From contig NZ_JAJAQC010000013.1 in assembly GCF_027604915.1 (NCBI RefSeq), forward strand, positions 1 through 64,000: a stretch of 64,000 bases of DNA. Direction: 5' to 3'. A model generated the notes under the pieces. That model made no database searches and was not told the origin of the DNA. It was given only the letters and a program-made list of their open reading frames with translations. A program made the translations under genes and the position numbers. Source of the stretch: Streptomonospora mangrovi (GTDB lineage Bacteria > Actinomycetota > Actinomycetes > Streptosporangiales > Streptosporangiaceae). This document shows, piece by piece, positions 23,057-33,415 of this stretch; the stretch's first letter is position 1, and every line of letters begins with the position of its first letter.

Positions 23057-25363
23057 GTGACCGCCGACCGCGCCGCCGCGCCCATCACCGTCGTCCGCGC
23101 CCGCGAGAACAACCTCAAGGACGTCTCGCTGCGCGTCCCCAAGGGCCGGCTCACCGTTTTCACCGGGGTGTCGGGCTCGGGCAAGTCCTCCGTGGTGTTC
23201 GACACCATCGCCGCCGAGGCCCAGCGCCGGCTCAACGAGCTGTTCCCGGCGTTCGTCCGCAACCGCATGCCGCTGCGCGAGCGCCCCGGCGCCGACGCCG
23301 TGGACAACCTCACCGCCGCCGTCGTGGTGGACCAGCGGCCGCTGAGCGGCAACGCCCGCTCCACCGTGGGCACCGCCACCGAGGTCCACCCCGTCCTGCG
23401 GGTGCTGTTCTCCCGCCTCGGCGAACCCGGCGCCGGCCCCGCCTCGGCCTACTCCTTCAACGACCCCCAGGGCATGTGCACCGAGTGCGAGGGACTGGGC
23501 CGCGCCGCCCGCGTGGACACCGACCGGCTGCTGGACGAGGACCGCAGCCTCAACGAGGGCGCCATCCGCTTCCCCGCCATGGCCGTGGGCACCGCCTCCT
23601 GGCAGCTCTACGCCGAGTCCGGGCTGTTCGACCCCGACAAGCCGCTGCGCGACTTCACCGCCGAGGAGCGCGACCTGCTGCTGCACGGGTCGGGGTTTCG
23701 CGTGAAACGTGCCAGCCGCCGCGGCGTGTACCAGAACGAGTACGAGGGCGTGGTCACCGCCATCACCCGCCGCTACCTGCGCCGCGACCCCGACTCCCTG
23801 GGCGCCCGCACCCGGGAGGCCGTCGAGCGCGTCGCCGCGACGGGCACCTGCGCCGCCTGCGGCGGCACCCGGCTCAACGAGGCGGCGCGCGCCTCCGTCG
23901 TGGCCGGACACACCATCACCGGCCTGTGCGCGCTGGAGATCACCGACCTGGTCGCCGCACTGGAGGGCGTCGAGCGCGGCCTGGGCGGGAGCCCCCGCGA
24001 GCGGGCCGCCCGGCCGGTCCTCGCCGCCGCGCTGGCCGTGCTGCGCCGCGTCGCCGACGTCGGGCTGGGCTACCTCAGCCTGGACCGCGCCACCACCACC
24101 CTGTCCGGCGGCGAGGCCCAGCGCCTGAAGACCGTGCGCTACCTGGGCTCCGGCCTCACCGGCCTGACCTACGTCTTCGACGAGCCCAGCGCCGGGCTGC
24201 ACCCGCGCGACGTGCACCGGCTCGGCCGCCTGCTGCTGGAGCTGCGCGACCAGGGCAACACCGTGCTGCTGGTGGAGCACGACCGCGCGCTCATCGCCCT
24301 GGCCGACCACGTGGTCGACATGGGGCCCGGCGCCGGCACCCGGGGCGGGCGCGTGGTGTTCGAGGGCACCGTCGAGGGGCTGCGCCGCGCCGGCACGCTG
24401 ACCGCCCGCCGCCTCACCGAGCCGCGCCGGCTCAAGCCCGCCGTGCGCACCCCCACCGGCGCGCTCACCGTGCGCGGCGCCGACCTGCACAACCTGCGCG
24501 GCATCACCGTGGACATCCCCACCGGCGTGCTCACCGCCGTCACCGGGGTCGCCGGATCGGGCAAGAGCAGCCTGGTCACCGGGGCGCTGCCGGCCCAGCA
24601 CCCCGGCGCGGTCGTGGTCGACCAGTCGGCCGTCGGTGCCTCCGCGCGCGCCACCCCCGGCAGCTACGTCGACGTGCTCGACACCGTGCGCGGGCTGTTC
24701 GCCGCCGCCCACGGGGTGCGGCCCGGCCTGTTCAGCTTCAACTCCGCGGGCGCCTGCCCCACCTGCCGGGGGCGGGGCACGGTCCGCACCGACCTCGCGT
24801 TCCTGGAGCCGGTCACCGCCGTGTGCGAGGACTGCGGCGGCGGCCGTTTCAGCCCCGAGGTGCTGGAGCTGCGGCTGGCCGGGCGCAGCATCGCCGACGT
24901 GCTGGCCATGACCGCCGACGAGGCCGCCGGCTTCTTCACCGACCCGGCCGTGCTGCGCGGCGTGGGCATGCTGCGCGAGGCCGGCCTGGGCTACCTCACC
25001 CTGGGACAGCCGCTCAGCACGCTCTCCGGCGGCGAACTCCAGCGCCTCAAGCTCGCCCAGCGCATGCGCGAGGGCGCGGCGGTCTACGTGCTGGACGAGC
25101 CGACCACCGGCCTGCACCCCGCCGACGTGGACGCGCTGCTGGAACTGCTCGACCGGATCGTGGACCGCGGCGGCACCGCCGTGGTCGCCGAGCACGACCT
25201 GGGCGTGGTGCGCAACGCCGACTGGGTCATCGACATCGGGCCCGAGGCCGGGCGGCGCGGCGGGACGGTGGTGTTCGAGGGGGTCCCCGCCGCGCTCGCC
25301 GCGGCCCCCGGATCGGTCACGGGGGAGTACCTGCGCCGCGAACTCGCGGGCGGCCCCGCCTGA
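23057..25363 (+). CDS. UvrA-like ABC protein, DrrC-type drug resistance / DNA protection
   Basis: 768 residues from a GTG with GGGGGAG upstream. There are two ABC modules: Walker A GVSGSGKSS near residue 38 and GVAGSGKSS near 500, and signatures LSGGEAQRLK and LSGGELQRLK. Zinc knuckles CTECEGLG, CAACGG, CPTCRGRG and CEDCGGG are present. It is about 180 residues shorter than housekeeping UvrA, lacking the UvrB-binding and part of the insertion domains. This is the size of DrrC, the UvrA-like daunorubicin resistance protein of Streptomyces peucetius. It probably releases intercalating drugs from DNA or protects DNA. Inducible control by the adjacent TetR supports a resistance role. Confidence 0.88.
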   Translation: MTADRAAAPITVVRARENNLKDVSLRVPKGRLTVFTGVSGSGKSSVVFDTIAAEAQRRLNELFPAFVRNRMPLRERPGADAVDNLTAAVVVDQRPLSGNARSTVGTATEVHPVLRVLFSRLGEPGAGPASAYSFNDPQGMCTECEGLGRAARVDTDRLLDEDRSLNEGAIRFPAMAVGTASWQLYAESGLFDPDKPLRDFTAEERDLLLHGSGFRVKRASRRGVYQNEYEGVVTAITRRYLRRDPDSLGARTREAVERVAATGTCAACGGTRLNEAARASVVAGHTITGLCALEITDLVAALEGVERGLGGSPRERAARPVLAAALAVLRRVADVGLGYLSLDRATTTLSGGEAQRLKTVRYLGSGLTGLTYVFDEPSAGLHPRDVHRLGRLLLELRDQGNTVLLVEHDRALIALADHVVDMGPGAGTRGGRVVFEGTVEGLRRAGTLTARRLTEPRRLKPAVRTPTGALTVRGADLHNLRGITVDIPTGVLTAVTGVAGSGKSSLVTGALPAQHPGAVVVDQSAVGASARATPGSYVDVLDTVRGLFAAAHGVRPGLFSFNSAGACPTCRGRGTVRTDLAFLEPVTAVCEDCGGGRFSPEVLELRLAGRSIADVLAMTADEAAGFFTDPAVLRGVGMLREAGLGYLTLGQPLSTLSGGELQRLKLAQRMREGAAVYVLDEPTTGLHPADVDALLELLDRIVDRGGTAVVAEHDLGVVRNADWVIDIGPEAGRRGGTVVFEGVPAALAAAPGSVTGEYLRRELAGGPA

Positions 25364-25402
25364 GCGCCCGCCGCGCCCGGCGGCCGCCCGGGCGGGCCGG
25401 GC

Positions 25403-25897
25403 TCAGCTCGGGCGCACCAGGTAGGAGATCTCCACCGAGCACGGGCCGGACGCCCCCACCGGCGCGCTGAGCAGGAACTCGAACCGCCCGCCCCACACCT
25501 GGTTGGGGCCCTCGCCCCGGTTCACCCACGCCAGCCCCTGCCCGCTGGCCCAGTCCTGGAGCAGGGCGTGGGCGGTGTCGATGCGCTCGGGGTCGCCGGT
25601 GTGGGCCAGGGTGACATAGGAGCCCTCGGGGATGAACCCGGCCACCACGCGGCCGTCCCCCTCCACCGGCACCTGCTCGCGCACCGGCGCGCCGACCTCG
25701 ATGATGTGCTCGCGGTCGCCCTGCCCGATGACCCAGTACCGCAGGAACGGCGGCCCGGCGGCCCCCACGCCCCTGCGGCGCAGCCACTCCTGGACCTCGG
25801 CCACCAGCGCGGCGGCCCGGCCGCGCCCGGTGACCTTGGCCGGGATGGCGACATAGGGCTGGGCGGCCCGGGTCTCGTGCCTGGGTCCTGCGGTCAT
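25403..25897 (-). CDS. GyrI-like / effector-binding domain protein
   Basis: 164 residues from the ATG at 25897 (GGGGGGAG upstream); a longer frame to 25972 is unlikely. The domain is a SOUL/GyrI-like effector-binding fold, seen in VEVGAPV-type segments (here IIEVGAPVREQVPVEGDGRV) and the ligand-facing GSYVTLAHTGDPERI. Such stand-alone domains bind small hydrophobic cations or act as drug-binding proteins. It is convergent to the UvrA-like gene, only 39 bp away, which may point to a common drug-response theme. That link is inference. Confidence 0.7.
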   Translation of the reverse strand: MTAGPRHETRAAQPYVAIPAKVTGRGRAAALVAEVQEWLRRRGVGAAGPPFLRYWVIGQGDREHIIEVGAPVREQVPVEGDGRVVAGFIPEGSYVTLAHTGDPERIDTAHALLQDWASGQGLAWVNRGEGPNQVWGGRFEFLLSAPVGASGPCSVEISYLVRPS

Positions 25898-26262
25898 CAC
25901 GGCTCCCCCCTCGACGGCGCCGGCCCACCCGGCCGCGCCGGCCCGCGGCCCGGACGGGTGCGTACCGGGCACGCGCGATAACTACTTCAGGTCACTGCAC
26001 AACTGCCCACGGTAACGCGTTGCCATGCGCACTCCCCCGAGGCCGCGCCCGCGCCTCCCGCAGAGCGGATCGGGTGCCACATCACGTGCCCGCACGGGAC
26101 TCGGCGCATATGGTGGAAGAGGCGAGGCCCGGTGGGAATCCGCGAACCAGGGGAGGCTCAGGGGCTTCCCCCATACCGTGCGCCGAGGCCCCCGCGCATG
26201 ATGGAGACGGGCAGGACCCGCCGCTCGGCGGCGGCCCAGTGTCGAGCTGCGTCGAGGAGTTG
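25898..26262. other. Intergenic stretch between divergent genes
   Basis: 365 bp between the minus-strand GyrI-like gene and the plus-strand membrane protein gene. It should hold both promoters. I see no further gene, repeat or strong hairpin. Confidence 0.4.
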
Positions 26263-26901
26263 ATGGTGGCAGTGCACGAACCGCCGTCTCCACCGTCCCC
26301 GGGCGGACGGTGGAGCCCCGCCCCACGCCGGAACCCCGGTGCCGCACAGGTGCGGCTGACCCACGCCGACCGCGACTCCGCCATGGAGACGCTGCGTGAG
26401 GCCTACGCCCTGGGGCAGTTGGACGAATCCGAGTTCGAGGAGCGCCTCGACCTCGCCATGAAGGCGAAGTTCCCGGCCGACCTCCAGCCGCTGCTGGCCG
26501 ACGTGGTCCCCCAGCACCGCGCCGCGCGGGGCGGCGCGCCCCGGCCGGGCGCCGCCGGCCCCGCGCCCGAGGTCTCCACCAGCCCCTCCGAGCGCCTGCT
26601 GGCCTCGCTCGCGCACTTCTCCGGCTACGCCTCGGTGTTCGGCCCGCTGCTGATGCTGCTGGCGGCCCGCGACACCGCCCCCTACGTGCGCCGGCACATC
26701 ATCGAGGCGCTCAACTACCAGATCACCGTCATGGTCGGCTCCGTGGTCATGCTGATGCTGAGCTGGCTGATCCTGCCGGTGGCGGTGTTCCTGTTCCTCG
26801 TCGTGGGCTGGGTGTTCCTGCCGGCCGTGGGCGCGATCGTCACCCTCACCCAGGGCACCTGGCGCTACCCGGTGACCTGGCGCCCCGTGCGCGACACCTG
26901 A
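26263..26901 (+). CDS. DUF1707 / DUF4870 membrane protein
   Basis: 212 residues from the ATG at 26263. GAGGAG lies only 4 nt upstream, so the GTG at 26266 or 26272 may be used instead. Residues about 25-75 are a DUF1707 domain (RLTHADRDSAMETLREAYAL followed by GQLDESEFEERL). The C-terminal part, about 105-205, is a DUF4870-like membrane domain with two or three helices (VMVGSVVMLMLSWLILPVAV). The DUF1707 domain is a small helical module common in actinobacteria. The role is not established. Confidence 0.8.
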   Translation: MVAVHEPPSPPSPGGRWSPAPRRNPGAAQVRLTHADRDSAMETLREAYALGQLDESEFEERLDLAMKAKFPADLQPLLADVVPQHRAARGGAPRPGAAGPAPEVSTSPSERLLASLAHFSGYASVFGPLLMLLAARDTAPYVRRHIIEALNYQITVMVGSVVMLMLSWLILPVAVFLFLVVGWVFLPAVGAIVTLTQGTWRYPVTWRPVRDT

Positions 26902-26938
26902 CCGGCCGGCCCGGCCGGGCCGGCCGGCCCCGCGCCGC

Positions 26939-27060
26939 ACACGGCGGTGGGGGGCGCGCCGCCGGCACGCGGGCCCCCCCCGGGGCGGCCGCCCGCCGCC
27001 CCCCCCCGCGCCCCCCCGGGGGGGGCCCCGGGCGCCGCCGCGCGGGCCCCACCGCCGTGT
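26939..27060. repeat. 14-bp inverted repeat enclosing G/C homopolymer runs
   Basis: The arms ACACGGCGGTGGGG (26939-26952) and CCCCACCGCCGTGT (27047-27060) are exact complements. The 94 bp between are runs of C and G with no coding character. It lies between convergent genes, so it may be a large terminator. The inner runs look like a hard-to-sequence or mis-assembled hairpin loop. Confidence 0.5.
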
Positions 27061-27097
27061 CTGCCCGCCGGAGTCCGCGCCCGGGCGGCCGTGTCCG

Positions 27098-27676
27098 CTA
27101 CTTGCTGACCCGGCCGTTGAGGTCGCTGGCCGCCTGCTTGCCGCCGGCGGCCGCGGTGTCCTTGGCCTCCTCGGCGTCGGCCTTGAGGTCGGACGCGGTG
27201 CCCGACACCCGGGCCTTGGCGTCGCGGGCCTTGGCCGCCAGTTGGTCGCGGGTCTCGCGGACCTGCTCGCGGGCCTGGTCGAGGTTCTCCTGCCAGGTGA
27301 CGTCCTGGGCGGCGCGGCGCAGCCGCACCACGCCGTAGACGGCGGCGGCGCCGACCGCCGCGACACCGAGCACGAGCACGGCGCGGGGGACGCGCCGCCC
27401 GCCCCGGCGGGGCTTGGGGGGCTCCACGCGCTGCGCGGCCTGGTTGAGGAGGCCGGCCACGCGCGGCGCGACGGTGTCCTCGACCCGCTGGGCGGCGGTC
27501 TCCAGCCGGGGGGCGGTCCAGCCGCGGGCCTGGTGCAGGCGCTGCGTGGCGGTGTCCCTGGCCTGCTCGGCGTAGGGGGCGAACCGGTCGGACGACTCGC
27601 GTGCGAGTTCCTGCAACCGGGCCAGTGCCGCGTCAGCCTCGAAGCCGCCCTTGTGGCGCTTCAGTGTCATGGGCAC
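27098..27676 (-). CDS. DUF5324-like membrane protein
   Basis: 192 residues from the GTG at 27676 (AGGAGG 5 nt upstream; an ATG two codons later is also possible). The N-terminal half is amphipathic helices (YAEQARDTATQRLHQARGW). One transmembrane segment lies at about residues 98-115 (AVLVLGVAAVGAAAVYGVV). A highly charged coiled-coil tail follows (LDQAREQVRETRDQLAAKAR). This membrane-anchored helical protein is conserved next to ppiA in actinobacteria. Function unknown; the coiled coils suggest a structural or apolipoprotein-like role. It is divergent from ppiA. Confidence 0.75.
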   Translation of the reverse strand: MPMTLKRHKGGFEADAALARLQELARESSDRFAPYAEQARDTATQRLHQARGWTAPRLETAAQRVEDTVAPRVAGLLNQAAQRVEPPKPRRGGRRVPRAVLVLGVAAVGAAAVYGVVRLRRAAQDVTWQENLDQAREQVRETRDQLAAKARDAKARVSGTASDLKADAEEAKDTAAAGGKQAASDLNGRVSK

Positions 27677-27966
27677 GGTGACCTCCTTTACTGTCTTCGT
27701 CTGGGTTGCACTTGCCCGATGCGGCGCGACCTATGCGCGCGCGCCGCGCCGGGTGCGGCACAACGCCGTCCCACTCGGCGTTTTCCGACGTTATCAACGT
27801 GTTACCGCAACATATCCGGCTCGACGGGTTGGCACCGGTTCGACACGCCCGCGCGGTAGGCACCCCTTCGGGCCGCTCCGGCCCGCCACCCCCCGCGCCC
27901 ACGAACCCCGTGCGGAAGGCCGGGTAACGTGGACCGCGCAAGCGAACACAACGGAAAGGCACCCAG

Positions 27967-28494
27967 GTGTCCGAGGTCAACGGTCAGCCCCTCGCGCGGC
28001 TGAACACCACCAAGGGGACGATCGTCGTCAGGCTCTTCGCCCGGCAGGCGCCCGAAACGGTCGAGAACTTCGTCGGCCTGGCCGAGGGGACCAAGCAGTG
28101 GGTCGACCCCACCACGGGTCGCCCCAGCACCGAGCCCCTCTACAACGGCACGATCTTCCACCGCGTCATCAGCGGGTTCATGATCCAGGGCGGCGACCCC
28201 CTGGGCAACGGCCGCGGCGGCCCCGGCTACAAGTTCAAGGACGAGTTCGACAGCTCGCTGAAGTTCGACCGCCCCTACCTGCTGGCCATGGCCAACGCCG
28301 GCCCCAACACCAACGGCTCGCAGTTCTTCATCACGGTCGGCGCCCCCGACTGGCTGAACAACAAGCACACCATCTTCGGTGAGGTCGTCTCGGGCACCGA
28401 GGTCGTCGACGCCATCGCCGGCGTCAAGACCAACGCCCAGGACCGCCCGGTGGAGGACGTGGTCATCTCCTCCGTCGAGATCGAGCGCTCCTAG
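27967..28494 (+). CDS. ppiA: Peptidyl-prolyl cis-trans isomerase, cyclophilin type
   Basis: 175 residues from a GTG with GGAAAGG upstream. The cyclophilin domain covers nearly all of it, with the active-site blocks FHRVISGFMIQGGDP and NGSQFFITVG (Arg, Phe, Gln and Phe of the catalytic pocket present). No signal peptide, so cytosolic. It stands first in the conserved origin-proximal group ppiA-rhomboid-crgA, with the rhomboid gene 14 bp downstream. It catalyses proline isomerisation in protein folding. Confidence 0.95.
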   Translation: MSEVNGQPLARLNTTKGTIVVRLFARQAPETVENFVGLAEGTKQWVDPTTGRPSTEPLYNGTIFHRVISGFMIQGGDPLGNGRGGPGYKFKDEFDSSLKFDRPYLLAMANAGPNTNGSQFFITVGAPDWLNNKHTIFGEVVSGTEVVDAIAGVKTNAQDRPVEDVVISSVEIERS

Positions 28495-28508
28495 GCCGGC
28501 CGGCGCCC

Positions 28509-29384
28509 ATGGCCTCCTCCCCGACCGGCGGCACCGGACCCGGTGCCGCGGCCGTGCCGACGTGCTACCGCCACCGCGACCGCGAGACCTACCTGCGGTG
28601 CTCGCGGTGCGACCGGCCCATCTGCCCCGACTGCATCCGCGAGGCGCCGGTCGGCCAGCACTGCCCCGAGTGCGTGGCCGAGGGCCGGCGCGGCATGCGC
28701 CAGGCCCGGACCGTGTTCGGGGGGCGGGTCGCCGACCGGCCCCTGGTGACCTGGGTGCTCCTGGGGCTGATGGCCCTGGGGTTCGCCGCCCAGTTCGCCG
28801 TGCCGCAACTGGTGGGGATGTTCGGGATGTCGGGCTATTTCGCCGTCGTCGACGGCCAGTGGTACCGGCTCCTCACGGCCGCCTTCCTGCACGGCGGCGT
28901 CATGCACCTGCTGTTCAACGGGATGGCCCTGTACGTGCTGGGCCAGCAGGTCGAGACCGTGCTCGGCCACACCCGCTACCTGGCGCTGTGGGTGCTCAGC
29001 GCGGTCGGGGGCTCGGTCCTGAGCCTGGTCGTGGTGCCCCAGACCATGTCGGTGGGCGCCTCGGGCGCCATCTTCGGCCTGTTCGGGGCGGTGTTCGTCA
29101 TCGGCCGCCGGCTGCGCCTGGACACGCGGTTCGTGGTCGGCCTGCTCGCGGTGAACCTGCTGATCACCTTCCTGGTGCCCAACATCTCCTGGACCGGGCA
29201 CATCGGCGGGCTGGTCACCGGGCTGCTGCTGGCGGCCGCCTACGCCTACCTGCCGCCGGGCTCGGGGCGCCCGGGCGCGCAGCGGCGGCGCGGGCAGGCG
29301 CTCGCGCACACGCTGGCCACGGCCGGCGTGATGGCGCTGCTGGTCGCGGGTGCCGCGGCCGGGACGGTGCTGATGGGCGCCTGA
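28509..29384 (+). CDS. Rhomboid-family intramembrane serine protease with N-terminal zinc finger
   Basis: 291 residues. Residues about 17-60 form a B-box-like zinc-binding module (CYRHRDRETYLRC.RC, then CPDCIREAPVGQHCPECV). Then six or seven transmembrane helices form the rhomboid core. The catalytic Ser is in GASGAIFG at about residue 187 and the His in TGHIGG at about 235; the stabilising HGG motif (FLHGGVMHLLFN) is present. It lies 14 bp after ppiA and is probably co-transcribed. It cleaves transmembrane substrates in the membrane; the substrate is unknown. Confidence 0.92.
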   Translation: MASSPTGGTGPGAAAVPTCYRHRDRETYLRCSRCDRPICPDCIREAPVGQHCPECVAEGRRGMRQARTVFGGRVADRPLVTWVLLGLMALGFAAQFAVPQLVGMFGMSGYFAVVDGQWYRLLTAAFLHGGVMHLLFNGMALYVLGQQVETVLGHTRYLALWVLSAVGGSVLSLVVVPQTMSVGASGAIFGLFGAVFVIGRRLRLDTRFVVGLLAVNLLITFLVPNISWTGHIGGLVTGLLLAAAYAYLPPGSGRPGAQRRRGQALAHTLATAGVMALLVAGAAAGTVLMGA

Positions 29385-29405
29385 GCGCCCCTCCTGGACA
29401 CGCGC

Positions 29406-29435
29406 GGGGCCGCGGACCCACGGGTCCGCGGCCCC
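29406..29435 (+). terminator. Terminator after the rhomboid gene
   Basis: A perfect 14-bp stem (29406-29419 with 29422-29435) and a 2-nt loop, 21 bp after the stop codon. Confidence 0.65.
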
Positions 29436-29510
29436 CGCCGCGTCCGGGTGCCGGTGGCCGTGGCGGTTCCGTCCCGCCTCAAGGCATGCCGAGAAGAGCT
29501 ACCCACAGCC

Positions 29511-29531
29511 TGTGGATAACTCTGTGGACAA
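29511..29531. other. Pair of DnaA boxes
   Basis: TGTGGATAA (29511-29519) and TGTGGACAA (29523-29531) are the reverse complements of TTATCCACA and the actinobacterial box TTGTCCACA. They are spaced 3 bp apart in the rhomboid/crgA intergenic region. Probably a DnaA-titration or regulatory site; there are too few boxes for oriC. Confidence 0.6.
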
Positions 29532-29589
29532 ACCGGTGACCGCTGGTGATGTCAGCCGCGGCGGACGGCCGCGACCTGCGCCGACGCGC

Positions 29590-29844
29590 CTAGTGCCAGC
29601 GTGTGGACAAGATGATGCACGCGATGATCCCCGCGAACCCGATGGCGAGGTTCCACTCCGCCCAGTCGCGCATGTAGGGGATCGACGCTCCGGCGATGTA
29701 GTACACCGCGATCCACAAGACGCCGAACACACCGCACGCGATCATCAGCGGCGCCAGCCAGCGCGGACTGACCTTGGGCTTGGCCGCCGACGGCGGGGGC
29801 GTGTAGACGGCCTTCTTCTTGCGATCGTTGCGGGACTTGGGCAC
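29590..29844 (-). CDS. crgA: Cell division protein CrgA
   Basis: 84 residues from a GTG at 29844 (starts VPKSRNDRKKKAVYTPPP). A basic, Pro-rich cytoplasmic N-terminus precedes two transmembrane helices at about residues 32-52 and 61-80 (LAIGFAGIIACIILSTRW). Length and pattern match CrgA, which localises to the septum and helps recruit FtsZ/FtsQ/FtsI and coordinate sporulation septation. The position between rhomboid and pknB is the conserved actinobacterial order. Confidence 0.92.
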   Translation of the reverse strand: MPKSRNDRKKKAVYTPPPSAAKPKVSPRWLAPLMIACGVFGVLWIAVYYIAGASIPYMRDWAEWNLAIGFAGIIACIILSTRWH

Positions 29845-30001
29845 GGTCGCTGCTCCAAAAACGAATCGGCCGGAATGGACGCGTGACGGATGCTCCAGTC
29901 TACGCCCAGTCGGGTGGGGATGGGACGTCCGTAACACCCACGAGTGCTACTGAAAGCCTACTGACCTGCGCCGACGGACTCCAAGTCGATCAGGGACCCG
30001 G

Positions 30002-30035
30002 GCCGGGCGGGTCCGCGGCGGCGGACCCGCCCGGC
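30002..30035 (-). terminator. Terminator of the pknB operon
   Basis: A perfect 15-bp GC-rich stem (30002-30016 with 30021-30035) and a 4-nt loop, 16 bp beyond the pknB stop on the minus strand. Confidence 0.7.
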
Positions 30036-30050
30036 GGCGCGGGCGTGCGG

Positions 30051-31826
<1,776 letters not shown>

Positions 31827-31906
31827 GTCGTGAACAGTTCCTCGTCATCTCCGCGGCGCGCGGGAATCCGGCGCCTGGCGAGTGGTCATCCGCCGCCCCA
31901 TCGCGG

Positions 31907-33415
31907 TCAGTCCTCCCCCGTGTCCCCTCCGCCGCCGTTGTCGCCGCCGTTGCCGTTCCCGTTGCCGTTGTCGCCGGGTACGGGCGGATTCACCGGCGGC
32001 GTCTCGCCGCCCGGGTCCTGGGTGGGCGTGGTGTCGTCCTCGTCCGGGGGGACGTCGGTGGAGTCGTCGTTCTCGGCGGGCGGGGTGCTCGGCTGCGCGG
32101 ACGGCGAGGCGGGCTGGGTGCCGTAGTCGGTCGAGCCGTCCTGGCCCCAGTCCGAACCGCCCGTGCCGGGGTCCTCCTCGACGGTCTGGCTCTCCTGCGG
32201 CGACGGCTCGCCGTCGTCGCTCGGCGTGGCCGTCGGGCTGGAGTCGGGGTTGCGGACGTTGTTGGCCTCGGGGTCCTGCGCCCCGAAGAGCCGTCCGGCC
32301 CAGACCACGCCCAGGACCAGCACCGCGGTGGCCGCCACGGCCGCCAGGACCATGGGCAGGCTCGCCCGCCGGCTGTCCGGGGCGCCCCGGCCAACCTTAT
32401 CCGACGACTGCCCGCCGGCGGGGTCGGACGCGGACGTGCCGCGGTATCCGCCCACCGGGGTGAACCTGCTCGGCGCGGTCGCGGCGCCGCCGGCCACCAT
32501 GGTCTGGGCGGGGTCGGGCAGGTCCATGGCGGTGGTGACGCCGCCCTGGTCGGCGCTCATGCCCAGCCGCAGCCGCTGCGCCGCGGCGGCGACCTCGCCG
32601 GCCGAGCCGGGGCGCTCGTCGGGGACCTTCTCCAGCAGTTGGGCCACGAACCCGGCCACGGGGTCGGGGACGTGGTCGGGCAGCGGCGGGGGGTCGTCGC
32701 GGGTGTGGGCCAAAGCCAGCGCCAGCGGGGTGTCGGCCGTGAACGGCGGCTGGCCCGCCAGGCACTCGTAGGCCACCACGCCCAAGGCGTAGAGGTCGGA
32801 GGCGAAGGTGGCGGGCCGGCCCGACGCCTGCTCGGGCGAGATGTACTGGGCCGTGCCCATGACCATGCCGGTCTGGGTGAGGGTGACCGACTCGTTGCCG
32901 CGCGCGATCCCGAAGTCGGTCAGCTTGACCGTGCCGTCCTCGGTGACCAGCAGGTTGCCCGGCTTGATGTCGCGGTGCACCACCCCGCGCGCGTGGGCGG
33001 CGGCCAGCGCCGCCGCGGCCTGGCCCACGATGTCGAGGGTGACACTGGGCTCCAGGCCGCTGTTGCGGCGCAGGATCGAGGACAGCGGCTCGCCCAGCAC
33101 GAGTTCCATGATGAGGAACGCGCGGCCGTCCTGCTCGCCGTAGTCGTAGACCTGCGCGATGCCGGGGTGGGACAGCCCGGCGGTGATCCGCCCCTCGGTG
33201 CGGAACCGCTCGCGGGCCGTGGGCTCGGCCATCTGCGCCGGATGCAGCAGCTTGACCGCGACCGGGCGGTTGAGCAGGGTGTCCTCGGCCCGCCAGACGG
33301 TACCCATACCGCCCGAGCCGATCTGCTCCTCCAGCCGGTAGCGGCCGCTGAGCACCGTGCCCGCGAGGGACTCCGCCCCCGTGGGGTCGGGGACACCCGG
33401 GTCGTTGTCGCTCAC
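31907..33415 (-). CDS. Serine/threonine protein kinase, PknA-like, without PASTA repeats
   Basis: 502 residues, GTG start overlapping the pbpA stop by four bases (GTGA). The kinase domain is at about 25-285: GSGGMGTV, VAVKLLHP, HRDIKPGNLL and LTDFGIARG. A transmembrane helix lies at about 350 (LPMVLAAVAATAVLVLGVVW). The exterior is a low-complexity Ser/Thr/Pro/Asp/Asn tail instead of PASTA repeats. Position between pbpA and pknB equals mycobacterial pknA. Family role: phosphorylation of division and cell-wall proteins. The pknA name is by synteny. Confidence 0.93.
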   Translation of the reverse strand: MSDNDPGVPDPTGAESLAGTVLSGRYRLEEQIGSGGMGTVWRAEDTLLNRPVAVKLLHPAQMAEPTARERFRTEGRITAGLSHPGIAQVYDYGEQDGRAFLIMELVLGEPLSSILRRNSGLEPSVTLDIVGQAAAALAAAHARGVVHRDIKPGNLLVTEDGTVKLTDFGIARGNESVTLTQTGMVMGTAQYISPEQASGRPATFASDLYALGVVAYECLAGQPPFTADTPLALALAHTRDDPPPLPDHVPDPVAGFVAQLLEKVPDERPGSAGEVAAAAQRLRLGMSADQGGVTTAMDLPDPAQTMVAGGAATAPSRFTPVGGYRGTSASDPAGGQSSDKVGRGAPDSRRASLPMVLAAVAATAVLVLGVVWAGRLFGAQDPEANNVRNPDSSPTATPSDDGEPSPQESQTVEEDPGTGGSDWGQDGSTDYGTQPASPSAQPSTPPAENDDSTDVPPDEDDTTPTQDPGGETPPVNPPVPGDNGNGNGNGGDNGGGGDTGED

